DNA from: DAMCZI01 sp032095175
GTDB taxonomy: Bacteria > Bacillota > Clostridia > Clostridiales > Caloramatoraceae
DNA: 64,000 nucleotides
Assembly (NCBI GenBank): GCA_032095175.1
Contig: DAMCZI010000027.1
Coordinates: 5,993 to 69,992 of the forward strand
Reading direction: 5' to 3'
Shown here: piece after piece, positions 1 through 8,556 of the stretch
How the letters are laid out: the number at the start of each line of letters is the position of its first letter
Position numbering within the stretch: position 1 is the first letter of the stretch
Made by a program: the position numbers and the translations under genes
Notes under the pieces: model-generated
What the model was told of the DNA's origin: nothing
Databases searched by the model: none
The model's input: only the letters and a program-made list of their open reading frames with translations

Positions 1-134
1 AATACAAAAGAAATCCCTTCACAAAACCCAAATATGAAATCTGTTAATGAATGTCTAAAAATCTGACTTAAAGTGAAAATTAAATATCCCAATAGTGAAA
101 TTAACAACATTATAAATCGGAATCTTTTGTTCAT
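1..134 (-). CDS. Small membrane protein, partial (C-terminus outside window)
   Basis: Only the first 44 codons are present; the frame runs off the left edge. The start ATG at 134 follows a good AGGAG about 10 bases upstream. The visible part is one hydrophobic helix (about residues 7-26) followed by a second hydrophobic stretch ending in GFCEGISFV. This resembles the GFGLGIGIALELIG part of the small membrane protein at 199-417, so the two may be distant paralogues. Function is unknown. Confidence 0.55.
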   Translation of the reverse strand, partial: MNKRFRFIMLLISLLGYLIFTLSQIFRHSLTDFIFGFCEGISFV

Positions 135-198
135 TTTTATCATCTCCTATTAGTTATAACTTAAGCCCTTGTCACATGTTATTTAAAATAAATTATGC

Positions 199-417
199 TC
201 ATTGTACTATTTTTCTAATTAAAGATTTTTTAAATTTTTTTATTTTAGTTATATCATGCTTCATTGAATATACTCCTATCAATTCTAAAGCAATACCTAT
301 TCCAAGACCAAAGCCACTTATAATTTCAGGTAATCCTATAAGTCGATTAAAAAACAATACAATACTACAAATAAAGAGCCCTAAAATTAAATAACTATTC
401 ATTTGATTATTCTTCAT
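199..417 (-). CDS. Small two-helix membrane protein of unknown function
   Basis: A 72-residue protein with two transmembrane helices (about residues 9-24 and 31-50) and a lysine-rich cytoplasmic tail (KKFKKSLIRK). The ATG is preceded by GGGGTG at suitable spacing. It lies just downstream of a decayed XRE-regulator/membrane-protein remnant and is read from the same promoter side. I recall similar small proteins next to XRE regulators in clostridia, but assign no function. The long forward frame over the same bases is its shadow. Confidence 0.6.
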   Translation of the reverse strand: MKNNQMNSYLILGLFICSIVLFFNRLIGLPEIISGFGLGIGIALELIGVYSMKHDITKIKKFKKSLIRKIVQ

Positions 418-434
418 TTCTAATCACACCCCAA

Positions 435-743
435 CTAAAGTTTATTATGATAATACAATTTAAAAAATCCTTTAACTAAAGAAGTAAATGCCGTAGCTCC
501 CAGTAATGAAAAGAATACGATTTGATTGAAAAAACCTGCGCTTACTGTTGCACATCCTAAACCAATATTACATATTGCCATACCCATAGCACCTGTTTTT
601 TGCATTATCATAATTGTACGTTCATCATTCTCCTTAATATGTTACTCCAACTGTCTGTGCCGATTCTTCCTGTGATAGTCTATGTTGTTTACGCAGTTCC
701 TGAATTCATGTTTTCAAATAATCCTCCCTCTGTATAGTTTGCT
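435..743 (-). pseudogene. Decayed XRE-family regulator fused to a remnant of a small membrane protein
   Basis: On the minus strand a TTG start after GGGAGGA opens a frame reading M-K-T-stop-I-Q-E-L-R-K-Q-H-R-L-S-Q-E-E and on to a stop after GVTY. This is the first part of the DNA-binding domain of small XRE repressors, with an internal TGA where an Arg codon is expected. The rest of the helix-turn-helix is missing. The sequence jumps to a frame starting KENDERTIM that encodes two hydrophobic helices and ends at 435, like the membrane protein normally next to such regulators. A point nonsense mutation plus an internal deletion explains this best. Confidence 0.6.
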
Positions 744-753
744 TTGCACTTTT

Positions 754-782
754 AGTATAGTTAACTTTGCACATTATGTCAA
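754..782 (-). promoter_or_regulatory. Sigma-A promoter with repeated GTGCAAAG operator-like motifs
   Basis: On the minus strand a perfect TTGACA (777-782) is separated by 17 bases from TATACT (754-759). The motif (G/T)TGCAAAG(C/T) occurs three times in and around it (about 742-750, 763-771 and 787-795), roughly two helical turns apart. This arrangement is typical of an autorepressed XRE-regulator promoter. The promoter survives although its regulator gene is broken, and it can still drive the small membrane gene ending at 199. Confidence 0.7.
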
Positions 783-876
783 GCATGCTTTGCAATATTT
801 ATTTTACAGTAAAATATTTATATTATATCGGGACCTAATAAAAAGGGACTGTTTCATATAAGAAAATAGCTTTGAA

Positions 877-965
877 AAGTGCCGGGCAAACGGCAAGTAG
901 CAAGCTGAATAAACCTGGTATTCTAAGGTTTATTCAGCTTGCTACTTGCTATGTGCCCGGCACTT
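877..965. repeat. R3 long palindromic repeat, copy 1
   Basis: Arms of about 40 bases (877-916 and 926-965) are complementary except at about three positions, with a short loop. The outer arm reads AAGTGCCGGGCA and the inner arm GCAAGTAGCAAGCTGAATAA. It shares both modules with the copy at 49073-49162. It seems to sit inside the loop of an older hairpin (AAAAAGGGACT at 840-850, AGCCCTTTTT at 991-1000), which looks like the terminator of the GNAT gene ending at 999. Confidence 0.8.
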
Positions 966-998
966 AAGGCGATAACATTTGTTGTGGGATAGCCCTTT

Positions 999-1493
999 TT
1001 ATAGCTTCTTTTTCATAGTAACAGCAGATAAAATCTTTCCTGCCCAATTTAACTCCACATCTCTAAATTTATCAAATCCATTTTTAATCCAAAAATTAAG
1101 CACAGAATCATCATAATTAGTAACTACATCTATTCTAATACACTTACTGCTTAATGATTTAACATATTTCTCAAACATCTGAAAAAAGACTTTCCCAAAG
1201 CCCTTACCTTTATAATCACTATGAATCATCAATAAAGATAAATAAGCTTCCTCATCTATATTAAAGTCTGTCACTCCTATTATCTTTTCTGAATTCTTTT
1301 CCACCACCTTACAGGAATTAAAGCCAGCTTCCTTTATAGATTTTAATTCTTGAAGCATCCATTTCCTGGTTACTTTTTCTTTATCCATATGGTTTATTAT
1401 AAAATGCTTATTAGAATTATACACTTCCACAATTTCATCTATATCCTTTTTTTCAACTAAATCAACATAAAAATCCTTTGATTCAAAAATCAT
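999..1493 (-). CDS. GNAT family N-acetyltransferase
   Basis: A 164-residue single-domain GNAT protein. The acetyl-CoA binding motif A is visible near residues 90-110 as IHSDYKGKGFGKVFFQMF, followed by the usual beta-bulge and a C-terminal NFWIKNGF motif. The ATG follows GGGGTGGAG at normal spacing. The acceptor substrate cannot be predicted from sequence. It is a single gene; its terminator region downstream appears to be interrupted by an R3 palindrome. Confidence 0.85.
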   Translation of the reverse strand: MIFESKDFYVDLVEKKDIDEIVEVYNSNKHFIINHMDKEKVTRKWMLQELKSIKEAGFNSCKVVEKNSEKIIGVTDFNIDEEAYLSLLMIHSDYKGKGFGKVFFQMFEKYVKSLSSKCIRIDVVTNYDDSVLNFWIKNGFDKFRDVELNWAGKILSAVTMKKKL

Positions 1494-1599
1494 TTATCTC
1501 CACCCCAAAATAAGAATTTTAAATGGTTCTATATACACATCAAGTCGGATAACCCTATATTATAAAGGGATATCCAACTTGTTACATACTGCATTTCTC

Positions 1600-2367
1600 T
1601 CATATTTTAACCCAGTAAGCACTTCCATCATTGTGTCTGTCTAAAAATCCATATTCTATCAAGTATCTTCTTAGAAGTACATAATCATCATATGCTTTTT
1701 TTAATATCTCATTAACTTCCTTTTCAGTGTATTGCTTTCCCACTTCGAATCTTTTTACAAGATTCCTTAAAACAGCAATCTTTCTCTTTTCCTTTGTTGG
1801 GAAATCACTTAATGGTCCATCAGGACCTTCTTTAAAATAAGCCGTTAATATTTTTTCATTTTCTTCCTCTGTAATGGCATAGCGTTCATCAACCATTGTC
1901 GCTGATTTGTGCATATCTACAAAATCCTCCCTTCTATCTGGTTTTCTTTCCTTTAAAAGCTCCATAATCGCAAGGAATACCTTTGCCTGTTTCTCCTTCT
2001 GTCTAAGGGCAAACCTGTGATTTCTTATGGTGGAGGTACTTCCTGCATCAACCTTTTTAACTATTTCAGAATCACTTAAGCCTTGATAAAACAAATCCAG
2101 CAAACCCTTTTGTACATCTGTTAAGCCTGTAAGTCTTTTATCCATGCTTAAAAGATAGTCAAACATAGATTTATGCTCACAGCTTATATGATCTTTCATA
2201 GCTCTTTCTGCTTCAAGAAGCATCCCTTTCTCCTGATAAATAACCCCCTTTATGAAGGTCTTTCCACAGATAAGGCATACAAATTCATCAGTTTCTTCCT
2301 CATAGACATATCCCTTTTTTATTTCTTCTACCGAAGCATTCCAAAACATCTCATTTATATCTCTCAA
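1600..2367 (-). CDS. DUF2087-domain transcriptional regulator
   Basis: A 255-residue protein with three parts. An N-terminal Cys/His cluster (CLICGK near residue 32, H-x(n)-CEHK near 60-65) looks like a zinc finger. A LuxR-like helix-turn-helix follows (LTDVQKGLLDLFYQGLSDSEIVKK, about 80-105). The C-terminal DUF2087 domain (about 180-255) reads FPTKEKRKIAVLRNLVKRFE and ends GFLDRHNDGSAYW, a strong family match. The start is TTG at 2365-2367 with AGGTGA six bases upstream. It lies behind a consensus promoter overlapped by a perfect inverted repeat, so autoregulation is likely. The ligand is unknown. Confidence 0.82.
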   Translation of the reverse strand: MRDINEMFWNASVEEIKKGYVYEEETDEFVCLICGKTFIKGVIYQEKGMLLEAERAMKDHISCEHKSMFDYLLSMDKRLTGLTDVQKGLLDLFYQGLSDSEIVKKVDAGSTSTIRNHRFALRQKEKQAKVFLAIMELLKERKPDRREDFVDMHKSATMVDERYAITEEENEKILTAYFKEGPDGPLSDFPTKEKRKIAVLRNLVKRFEVGKQYTEKEVNEILKKAYDDYVLLRRYLIEYGFLDRHNDGSAYWVKI

Positions 2368-2399
2368 TAAACGTCACCTACTTTTGTTTGTTCTCATAT

Positions 2400-2432
2400 A
2401 GACATTATATTATATTGTCTATTGCATGTCAA
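2400..2432 (-). promoter_or_regulatory. Consensus promoter overlapped by a perfect inverted repeat (candidate operator)
   Basis: For the DUF2087 gene, TTGACA (2427-2432), a 17-base spacer and TATAAT (2404-2409) form a consensus sigma-A promoter. The -10 region sits inside a 21-base near-palindrome (2400-2420) with half-sites AGACA(A/T)TATA. A repressor bound there would block RNA polymerase. Autorepression by the DUF2087 protein is my inference. Confidence 0.7.
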
Positions 2433-2439
2433 CGTGCAT

Positions 2440-2465
2440 AAAAAAACCCGGGTACTTCCCGGGTT
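2440..2465 (-). terminator. Rho-independent terminator of the secreted coiled-coil protein gene
   Basis: Stem AACCCGGG/CCCGGGTT (2445-2452 with 2458-2465), loop of five, followed on the minus strand by seven T residues. It lies just downstream of the gene ending at 2470. Confidence 0.88.
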
Positions 2466-2469
2466 AAAA

Positions 2470-2958
2470 TTATTTTATTGATGACAGAATTGAATCTAGC
2501 CCTGCATTTATCTTTACAAGATATTCATATCTTGTATTTCTTAGTTTTATGATACTGTTAAGGCTTGCTACTGCCCCTTCTATGTTCTTGCCTTTTATGT
2601 TTGCCTTGAGGCTTTCATGGTATGGTTTTCCCGTACCTTTCAGCTCTTTAAGGGCTTCTCTGTTTTCTGATATTGCTTTCAAGCCTTCCCTAATCTTTGT
2701 CAGGGTTGCCTTGGATTGTTCATCCTCCTTGCCTTTTAGTTCCTTTGTTATTCCCTTTATCTCAGTAATCTTTGCCTTAATTTCTGTCCTTACAGCAGCA
2801 TTTCTTTCATGTGCTTGTTTTGCTTCCTGTCTTCTCTCCATTATCTGCTGTCTTACCCCAGGTTTCTTTTCATTCTGCGGTTCTCCCTCCTTTGCAAAAG
2901 CTGCTCCAAATGGAAGGATCAGCAGAAATGCTGTAATTAATGCAATTAGTTTTTTCAT
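2470..2958 (-). CDS. Secreted coiled-coil protein of unknown function
   Basis: A 162-residue protein with a clear Sec signal peptide (MKKLIALITAFLLILPFGAAFA, cleavage after AFA about residue 22). The mature part is Lys/Glu/Ala-rich and mainly helical (coiled-coil-like), with no cysteine, membrane helix or wall anchor. It is a monocistron with an AGGAGG-type site and its own terminator, and lies divergently from the response regulator at 3139. I do not recognise a family. A periplasm-facing or cell-wall role is a guess from the signal peptide alone. Confidence 0.7.
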   Translation of the reverse strand: MKKLIALITAFLLILPFGAAFAKEGEPQNEKKPGVRQQIMERRQEAKQAHERNAAVRTEIKAKITEIKGITKELKGKEDEQSKATLTKIREGLKAISENREALKELKGTGKPYHESLKANIKGKNIEGAVASLNSIIKLRNTRYEYLVKINAGLDSILSSIK

Positions 2959-3138
2959 GTAAACACCTCCTAAAATTCTTAATGCCCTTTTGGCATCTTC
3001 TTTATCCTCATTATATCCACATATAATTAAATCCCAATAAATAAAAATTAAAAATTATTAAAATTTCACAACTCACTTGATTGATTTATTATAATTGATA
3101 TATATTAAAAACAATAATGGGGAAGGAGATTATATTTT

Positions 3139-3822
3139 ATGGTAAGTAAAATTCTTGTTGTTGATGATGATAGAGATATAGCAAATTTGATTTGTGACAT
3201 ACTTGAGGATGAAGGTTTTGAAACCTTTAAAGCCTTTACAGGAGACACAGCTCTTGAAAAAATACAAAATCAAAGGTTTGATCTTATAATTCTTGATATA
3301 ATGCTGCCAAATCTTAGTGGTACCGATATACTAAAAAAAGTACGAGATGATATAAAAACGCCTATTCTTCTCCTAACAGCTAAAAGTAAAAGTATAGATA
3401 AGGTTTTAGGCTTTGAGCTTGGAGCTGATGATTACATAACCAAGCCCTTCGACACTTATGAACTTGCAGCGAGGGTTAAGGCTCATATTAGAAGAAGTAA
3501 TATGAATAATTCAAATGTTGATGACAATTCCATCTCCTTTAAAGGTATAGTTCTTAATAGGAACTCATATAAAGTTGCTGTTGATGGAAAAACAATTGAG
3601 CTTTCCACAAAGGAATTTCAGCTTCTTGAATACCTTATGATTAATGCAAATATAATCCTAACAAGGGAAAAGATATATGACAGCATATGGGGATATGAGG
3701 AATTTGGAGATATAAACACAGTTACAGTTCACATTAAAAAGCTGAGAGAAAAAATTGACCCAAACAATAAATATATAAAAACTGTTTGGGGTACTGGCTA
3801 TAAGTTTGTAGGTGAAAGATGA
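3139..3822 (+). CDS. OmpR-family response regulator
   Basis: A 227-residue two-domain response regulator. The receiver domain (1-118) carries the acidic pocket at D9-D11, phospho-acceptor D53 (LIILDIMLP), T80 and K102 (ITKPF). The C-terminal winged helix (about 130-227) has the OmpR signature ELSTKEFQLLEYL and a recognition helix before GTGYKF. The start ATG follows GGAAGGAG. Its stop overlaps the kinase start by four bases (ATGA), so the pair is translationally coupled. Targets are unknown. Confidence 0.93.
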   Translation: MVSKILVVDDDRDIANLICDILEDEGFETFKAFTGDTALEKIQNQRFDLIILDIMLPNLSGTDILKKVRDDIKTPILLLTAKSKSIDKVLGFELGADDYITKPFDTYELAARVKAHIRRSNMNNSNVDDNSISFKGIVLNRNSYKVAVDGKTIELSTKEFQLLEYLMINANIILTREKIYDSIWGYEEFGDINTVTVHIKKLREKIDPNNKYIKTVWGTGYKFVGER

Positions 3823-5138
3823 TGAAGAGTGTTGGGGCAAGGATAACCCTTATACTTCTTTTAGGTTTTATACTTATAGCTCTTCCTACAAAGCTTTTAA
3901 TAGAAAAAAGTGTTATTCTCCAAATAAATTCAAAGGAATTAAAAAGACAGCGTGTGCTCCAGCAGGTTGTCACAAAGCTTGAGAAAAATCCATATGATTT
4001 TGAAAATGCATCAAGAATCCTTGATGCTCATTCAGCTAAATCAAGTATTAAGTTTACCTTGGAAACAATGGATAAAAGCATAATATATAAGTCTAAAGGT
4101 AATTTAAACATATCCAATTCAATACATGAAATGGATACAGTAAAGCAGAAGAAAAAGCCTGCATATATTATTCATGCATATTTTCCACCTGAGTTTGGAA
4201 TGGGTACAAAAGGGGAAACCGCTGTTATATTTGCACTTTCCTCGGTAATACTATTGGTTTCAGCAATTGTATCCTTTCTGATTTATAGAGTACTTTCAAA
4301 CCCAATTACAAAGCTTAGAAAAGCATTGGATAGTATAAATTACGGTAATACCATTGTTGATATACCATACAAGGAAAATGATTCAATAGGTCTTTTATGC
4401 AGAAACGTTGAGGATATGGGAAGACGGCTAAAATATTCTGAGGACAGTCAGAATGAACTTATACAAGCAATATCCCATGATCTTAAAACACCACTTACAT
4501 CAATATTGGGATATGTTGAGAGACTTAATAATGGCAGGGTAAAGGATGAAGAAAAAAAATTTGAATACTATTCAACAATATATAGGAAAGCTAGTGACCT
4601 TAAGGAGCTTATTTACGAGCTTGACGATTACTCAAGCATTAGTTCAACAAAAAAGTACAACCTTATAGAGATAAATTGTAGGAGTTTTATTGATGATATG
4701 TTAAAGGATCTAGAAACTGAAATAACACAACATGGAGGAAGCCTTAAAAGGAGTATAGAAGTTGATGCTAATACAACATTTCTAATTGATGCTTCCAGGT
4801 TAAAAAGAGTTTTTACAAACATCATTCAAAATTCTTTTAAATATGCAGGTGAAAAATGTACTATCACTGTTTCATCAACGCTTGAAAGCAAAAGCATTTT
4901 GTTTGAGATATGTGATGATGGCCCTGGGGTTCCAGAAGACAAACTGCTAAGAATTTTTAATAGATTTTATAGATTAGACACATCCCGCTCTAGAGAAAAG
5001 GGTGGAATGGGACTTGGCCTTTCAATATGCAAATCAATAGTTGAAGCCCACGAAGGAAAAATATATGCCAAATCCAATCCAACAGGAGGCCTCTGTATCT
5101 GCTTTGCATTACCAACAAATAATTTAAACGTAGTATAA
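3819..5138 (+). CDS. Membrane sensor histidine kinase, partner of the upstream regulator
   Basis: 439 residues. TM1 (about 8-28), an extracellular sensor segment of about 105 residues, TM2 (about 133-156), HAMP (about 157-210), the HisKA dimerisation helix with phospho-acceptor H220 in ISHDLKTPL, and an HATPase domain with N-box NSFKYA, G1 DDGPGVP and G2 GGMGLGLSI. All catalytic motifs are intact. The small extracellular domain matches no family I recognise. The aldose-epimerase-like gene starts 40 bases downstream without a terminator and is probably co-transcribed. Confidence 0.92.
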   Translation: MMKSVGARITLILLLGFILIALPTKLLIEKSVILQINSKELKRQRVLQQVVTKLEKNPYDFENASRILDAHSAKSSIKFTLETMDKSIIYKSKGNLNISNSIHEMDTVKQKKKPAYIIHAYFPPEFGMGTKGETAVIFALSSVILLVSAIVSFLIYRVLSNPITKLRKALDSINYGNTIVDIPYKENDSIGLLCRNVEDMGRRLKYSEDSQNELIQAISHDLKTPLTSILGYVERLNNGRVKDEEKKFEYYSTIYRKASDLKELIYELDDYSSISSTKKYNLIEINCRSFIDDMLKDLETEITQHGGSLKRSIEVDANTTFLIDASRLKRVFTNIIQNSFKYAGEKCTITVSSTLESKSILFEICDDGPGVPEDKLLRIFNRFYRLDTSRSREKGGMGLGLSICKSIVEAHEGKIYAKSNPTGGLCICFALPTNNLNVV

Positions 5139-5178
5139 TAAATATTGACTTGATTATTTCTAACGAGGAGTGATTTAT

Positions 5179-6069
5179 GTGGAATTAATACTTGAAAACG
5201 AATTTTTAACTGTTAAACCAATCAGCAAAGGTGCTGAAATAACAAGTATAAAGGATAAGAAGGATGATACCGAATACATATGGTATGGAGAATCTAAATA
5301 TTGGGGAAGACATGCCCCTATACTATTTCCTATTGTAGGGAAGGTAAAAAATAATGAATACAGGATAGATGATGCATCCTACACCCTTGGTCAGCACGGT
5401 TTTGCCAGGGATTTCGAATTTGATGTTATAGAAAGAAGTAAGGATAAGGTACTTTTCAGACTTTCATGGAGCGAAGATACTCTTAAACTATATCCATACA
5501 AATTCCAACTGGATGTACAATACAAGCTTAGCGGCAATAATCTTGAGGTTAGCTATATAGTAAGAAATATTGATAGCAAGGATATCCACTTTTCAATAGG
5601 TGCCCATCCAGGCTTCAATTGTCCTCTAGAAGGTAAAGGACTAGAACCTTCCTGCTTTGAGGATTACTATTTCGAATTTGAAAACAAGGAAACCACAGAT
5701 ATTTTATGTTTAAATAATAGTGGTCTTTTTGAAAGAACAACACAACCATATATGAAGGATTCAAATAGAATTAATTTTTCAAATACTCTATTTAAGAATG
5801 ATGCACTTGTTTTTGAAGGCCTTAAATCCAAAAAAGTATCATTAAAAAACACTAAGAATTCAAAATCAATTACATTTGATTTTACTGGCTTCCCCTACCT
5901 TGGTCTCTGGTCAAAACCAACTGGCGCACCCTTTGTATGCATAGAACCATGGTTTGGACATGCAGATTTTGAAGACTTTGAAGGAGATTTTAGGGATAAG
6001 GAAGGCGTCTTAAGACTTGGTAAGGGAGAAGAATTTGGCTGCAAATATACAATTACCATTTCAGAGTAA
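5179..6069 (+). CDS. Aldose 1-epimerase family protein (LacX-like)
   Basis: About 296 residues, galactose-mutarotase superfamily, LacX/YeaD-like branch. Visible motifs are GQHGFARD (about residue 75), SIGAHPGFNCP (about 142) and IEPWFGHADF near the C-terminus, which hold the conserved His, His and Glu of the fold. The usual call would be GTG at 5170, but that codon overlaps the GAGGAG site (5165-5170). The GTG at 5179 has eight-base spacing and is preferred. It is probably co-transcribed with the two-component pair. The sugar is unknown. Confidence 0.85.
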   Translation: MELILENEFLTVKPISKGAEITSIKDKKDDTEYIWYGESKYWGRHAPILFPIVGKVKNNEYRIDDASYTLGQHGFARDFEFDVIERSKDKVLFRLSWSEDTLKLYPYKFQLDVQYKLSGNNLEVSYIVRNIDSKDIHFSIGAHPGFNCPLEGKGLEPSCFEDYYFEFENKETTDILCLNNSGLFERTTQPYMKDSNRINFSNTLFKNDALVFEGLKSKKVSLKNTKNSKSITFDFTGFPYLGLWSKPTGAPFVCIEPWFGHADFEDFEGDFRDKEGVLRLGKGEEFGCKYTITISE

Positions 6070-6347
6070 ATAAAAAAAATAGGTAATACCTTGATTATAT
6101 AGAAATCAATAATGATTTTGCATCATCCCTAGTTTCACATGCCTAACACTTTTACATAAATTATTTATTGCTTTCTATACATAGTATATTAATGAAAATG
6201 TTTTTTATATTCTTCAAAATATCTCGTTCATATCATTTATTTGTATTTTATGGAGGAATTTTGAATATTATGTTGAAAGAATGTATAGGAGTATTTATTA
6301 AAAACACTCTTACGCATTCTTTTCACGTTAATTGGGGGAATATAAAA

Positions 6348-7880
6348 ATGAAAAAAAATATTTGTTTTTTAATCATTATTCTTACTGTGGAATTTTTTAG
6401 CTGTGGCAGCAATAAACCAATTGATATTCCATTAAATCAAGTTATTAATGAAGTAAATAATAGCCGCATTTCATCAGAACAACCACAAGACATAGAAAAA
6501 TATCTATATCATTACGATAGTAAGGATGAAGGTTTTTCTGATGCCGAGATAGCTATACTTTCAGATTTTGATTATGCTGAAGCTGAAAAAAACTATAATG
6601 GAGAAAAAACAGTTACAAAGGAACAGGCTATCAAAGACATAAACTACCTTTTTAGGCTTCTTAAATATTCATATGGTGGTTATCAATATTTTGGTGGTGA
6701 TAAAGTCTTTGGTGAAGCAAAAATCAATGTTATTAAGAGCATTAACTCCTGTGATAATATAACACCAGACTATCTATTACGTATATTATACCAATATCTA
6801 GATTTTATAAAGGATGGTCATTTTGCATTACATAGTGAGTCTTTAATTGCTAGATATTTTAAAGTTTATTATTATAACGATGATTATGAATTTTTTAAAG
6901 ATAAAAAAGGATATTTTACACTAATCGATAACAAAAGCTATTACTTGAAATCTGTAGATGGTTCCGATAATGTTCAAGATTATATAAAGTTATCAATAAA
7001 TAGAGATGGTAGAATAATTTATACAATTGGATTACTTCAAAACATAAACACTCCTAAGAATTCATTAACGCTTACCTTTGTTAGAAACAAAAATAAGTTA
7101 GATAAACAAATTACCTTAGAAAAGTCAGAACGCCTTAAAGATACTGCTACTGGCTTTAATAAGGATTTTATAAATGATGTGCCTGTTGTTAAATGCAGAA
7201 GAATGGCTGATATAGATAAAAATGATAATACTACAGAGCTTTTTTCCGGGAGTGGAAGCGAATTGAAGCTTTATCCAATAAGCATAGTAGATATAAGAGG
7301 AAATGGCGGTGGAAGTGATACGCCATGTGACAATTGGTTTATTGGATATACAGGCAAAAAACCTACTAGTACATATAGCCAGGCTACTTTATTAAGTAAA
7401 ATAAACTGTACAATTAATAAAAATATTATGAAGCAGCATTTAGACAATGATAATATGTCAGAAGATAATTATAAAACGGTTTTAAACTACTATGAATATT
7501 ATAATACTTTACTTAAATCAAAGAATTTTAATCAGTGGAATAAATCAAAAGAAACTGCCATCCTAGCAGAGAACAAAAATATAGTTTTTGTATTGCTTGA
7601 TAAAAGCATCGCTTCATCAGGTGAGACTTTTGTTAAATATCTAAGAAATTTAAAAAATGTTGTATTTGTAGGCACAAACACAAAAGGTTGTGACCTTTTT
7701 GGCAACTGTGTTCTTTATAAGCTTCCCAATACCGGATTAATGCTTTACTTTGGTACAAGCTTACATTTAACCGAAGGTCTCGAGGAAGGTACAGGATTCC
7801 TACCTGATATTTGGGTTGGAAGCAATGATTCATTAGAAAGAGTATTGAAGCTTATAGCAAATTATAAAAACCAAAAATAG
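6348..7880 (+). CDS. S41-type peptidase-like lipoprotein
   Basis: About 510 residues from the ATG at 6348, which follows GGGGGAA; the frame extends further upstream without a plausible start. A signal sequence ends in FFSCGS, a probable lipobox. The C-terminal half has the features of tail-specific (S41) proteases: an IVDIRGNGGGSD strand-turn and LLDKSIASSGETFVKYLR, where the second Ser of ASSGE is at the nucleophile position, followed by FVGTNTKG. No clear PDZ domain is visible. It is likely surface-anchored; the substrate is unknown. Confidence 0.75.
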   Translation: MKKNICFLIIILTVEFFSCGSNKPIDIPLNQVINEVNNSRISSEQPQDIEKYLYHYDSKDEGFSDAEIAILSDFDYAEAEKNYNGEKTVTKEQAIKDINYLFRLLKYSYGGYQYFGGDKVFGEAKINVIKSINSCDNITPDYLLRILYQYLDFIKDGHFALHSESLIARYFKVYYYNDDYEFFKDKKGYFTLIDNKSYYLKSVDGSDNVQDYIKLSINRDGRIIYTIGLLQNINTPKNSLTLTFVRNKNKLDKQITLEKSERLKDTATGFNKDFINDVPVVKCRRMADIDKNDNTTELFSGSGSELKLYPISIVDIRGNGGGSDTPCDNWFIGYTGKKPTSTYSQATLLSKINCTINKNIMKQHLDNDNMSEDNYKTVLNYYEYYNTLLKSKNFNQWNKSKETAILAENKNIVFVLLDKSIASSGETFVKYLRNLKNVVFVGTNTKGCDLFGNCVLYKLPNTGLMLYFGTSLHLTEGLEEGTGFLPDIWVGSNDSLERVLKLIANYKNQK

Positions 7881-7904
7881 GCTTTCTGAAGGAAGGTAAA
7901 TCAT

Positions 7905-8393
7905 ATGGATGTTATTAGCTTATTACCTATTGAATCAATCAACGATGAAAATATGGAACAAATTGTAGAGCTTTTAAATAACGATAAGAAACTTTTAGCT
8001 GCTCTAGAATCAAACAATAGAAAACTAACAAAGAAGGATTTCATCGAGAAGAATAAGGATTGGGCAATAAACAAAAGTACGGATATGTTTGCTATATTTG
8101 TTGAAAGTACTGCGATAGGGATGATATCCCTAAGCCATCAAGACCTATTAAATCATAAGGCAGATATAGGCTATTGGATTGGAAGCAATTATTGGGGAAA
8201 GGGCTATACCAGTAAAGCATTTCTTCAGATATTGGATTTTGCCATAAGTAAAGGAATCCGATATGTTTCTTCAACTATAAAAGAAGATAACATCGCTTCA
8301 AGAAGGATTTGGGGAAAGTATGGAGCCAATATGATACTGAAGAATAACAGATTCTATGTATCACTAACATTGCCTGTCATTACTAAAGATTAG
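7905..8393 (+). CDS. GNAT family N-acetyltransferase (RimJ/RimL-like)
   Basis: 162 residues. The RimJ/RimL-type motif A reads IGYWIGSNYWGKGYTSKAF (about 85-103), followed by SSTIKEDNIASRRIWGKYG, the classic N..S.r..eK.GF region. Start ATG with GGAAGG nine bases upstream; it follows the S41-like lipoprotein by 24 bases and may be co-transcribed with it. The acceptor is unknown. Confidence 0.85.
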   Translation: MDVISLLPIESINDENMEQIVELLNNDKKLLAALESNNRKLTKKDFIEKNKDWAINKSTDMFAIFVESTAIGMISLSHQDLLNHKADIGYWIGSNYWGKGYTSKAFLQILDFAISKGIRYVSSTIKEDNIASRRIWGKYGANMILKNNRFYVSLTLPVITKD

Positions 8394-8416
8394 ATAATTT
8401 AAAAAGGAATTTGTCG

Positions 8417-8507
8417 AGGTAACAGTCACTTGAGTTTTGGGTTATTTAATTAAAGCATCTGATGATGCTTTTGATTAAATAACTCAAAACTTAAGAGCCT
8501 GTCACCT
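8417..8507. repeat. R2 palindromic repeat, copy 1
   Basis: Imperfect inverted repeat with arms of about 44 bases. The outer end reads AGGTAACAGTCACTTGAGTT and the inner part GGTTATTTAATTAAAGCATC with a four-base loop. The same outer arm recurs at 35179-35272 and, decayed, at 14219-14295. It lies between convergent genes and may terminate transcription both ways. Confidence 0.75.
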
Positions 8508-8556
8508 AATGTATAGCAATTCCTAGGACTTCAAAATACAAAATTATTTATATTGT

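Noticed and set aside
2549..2962. 137-codon forward ORF opposite the secreted coiled-coil gene
   Set aside because: It is the antisense shadow of the Lys/Glu-rich gene, which has a signal peptide, a ribosome site and a terminator.
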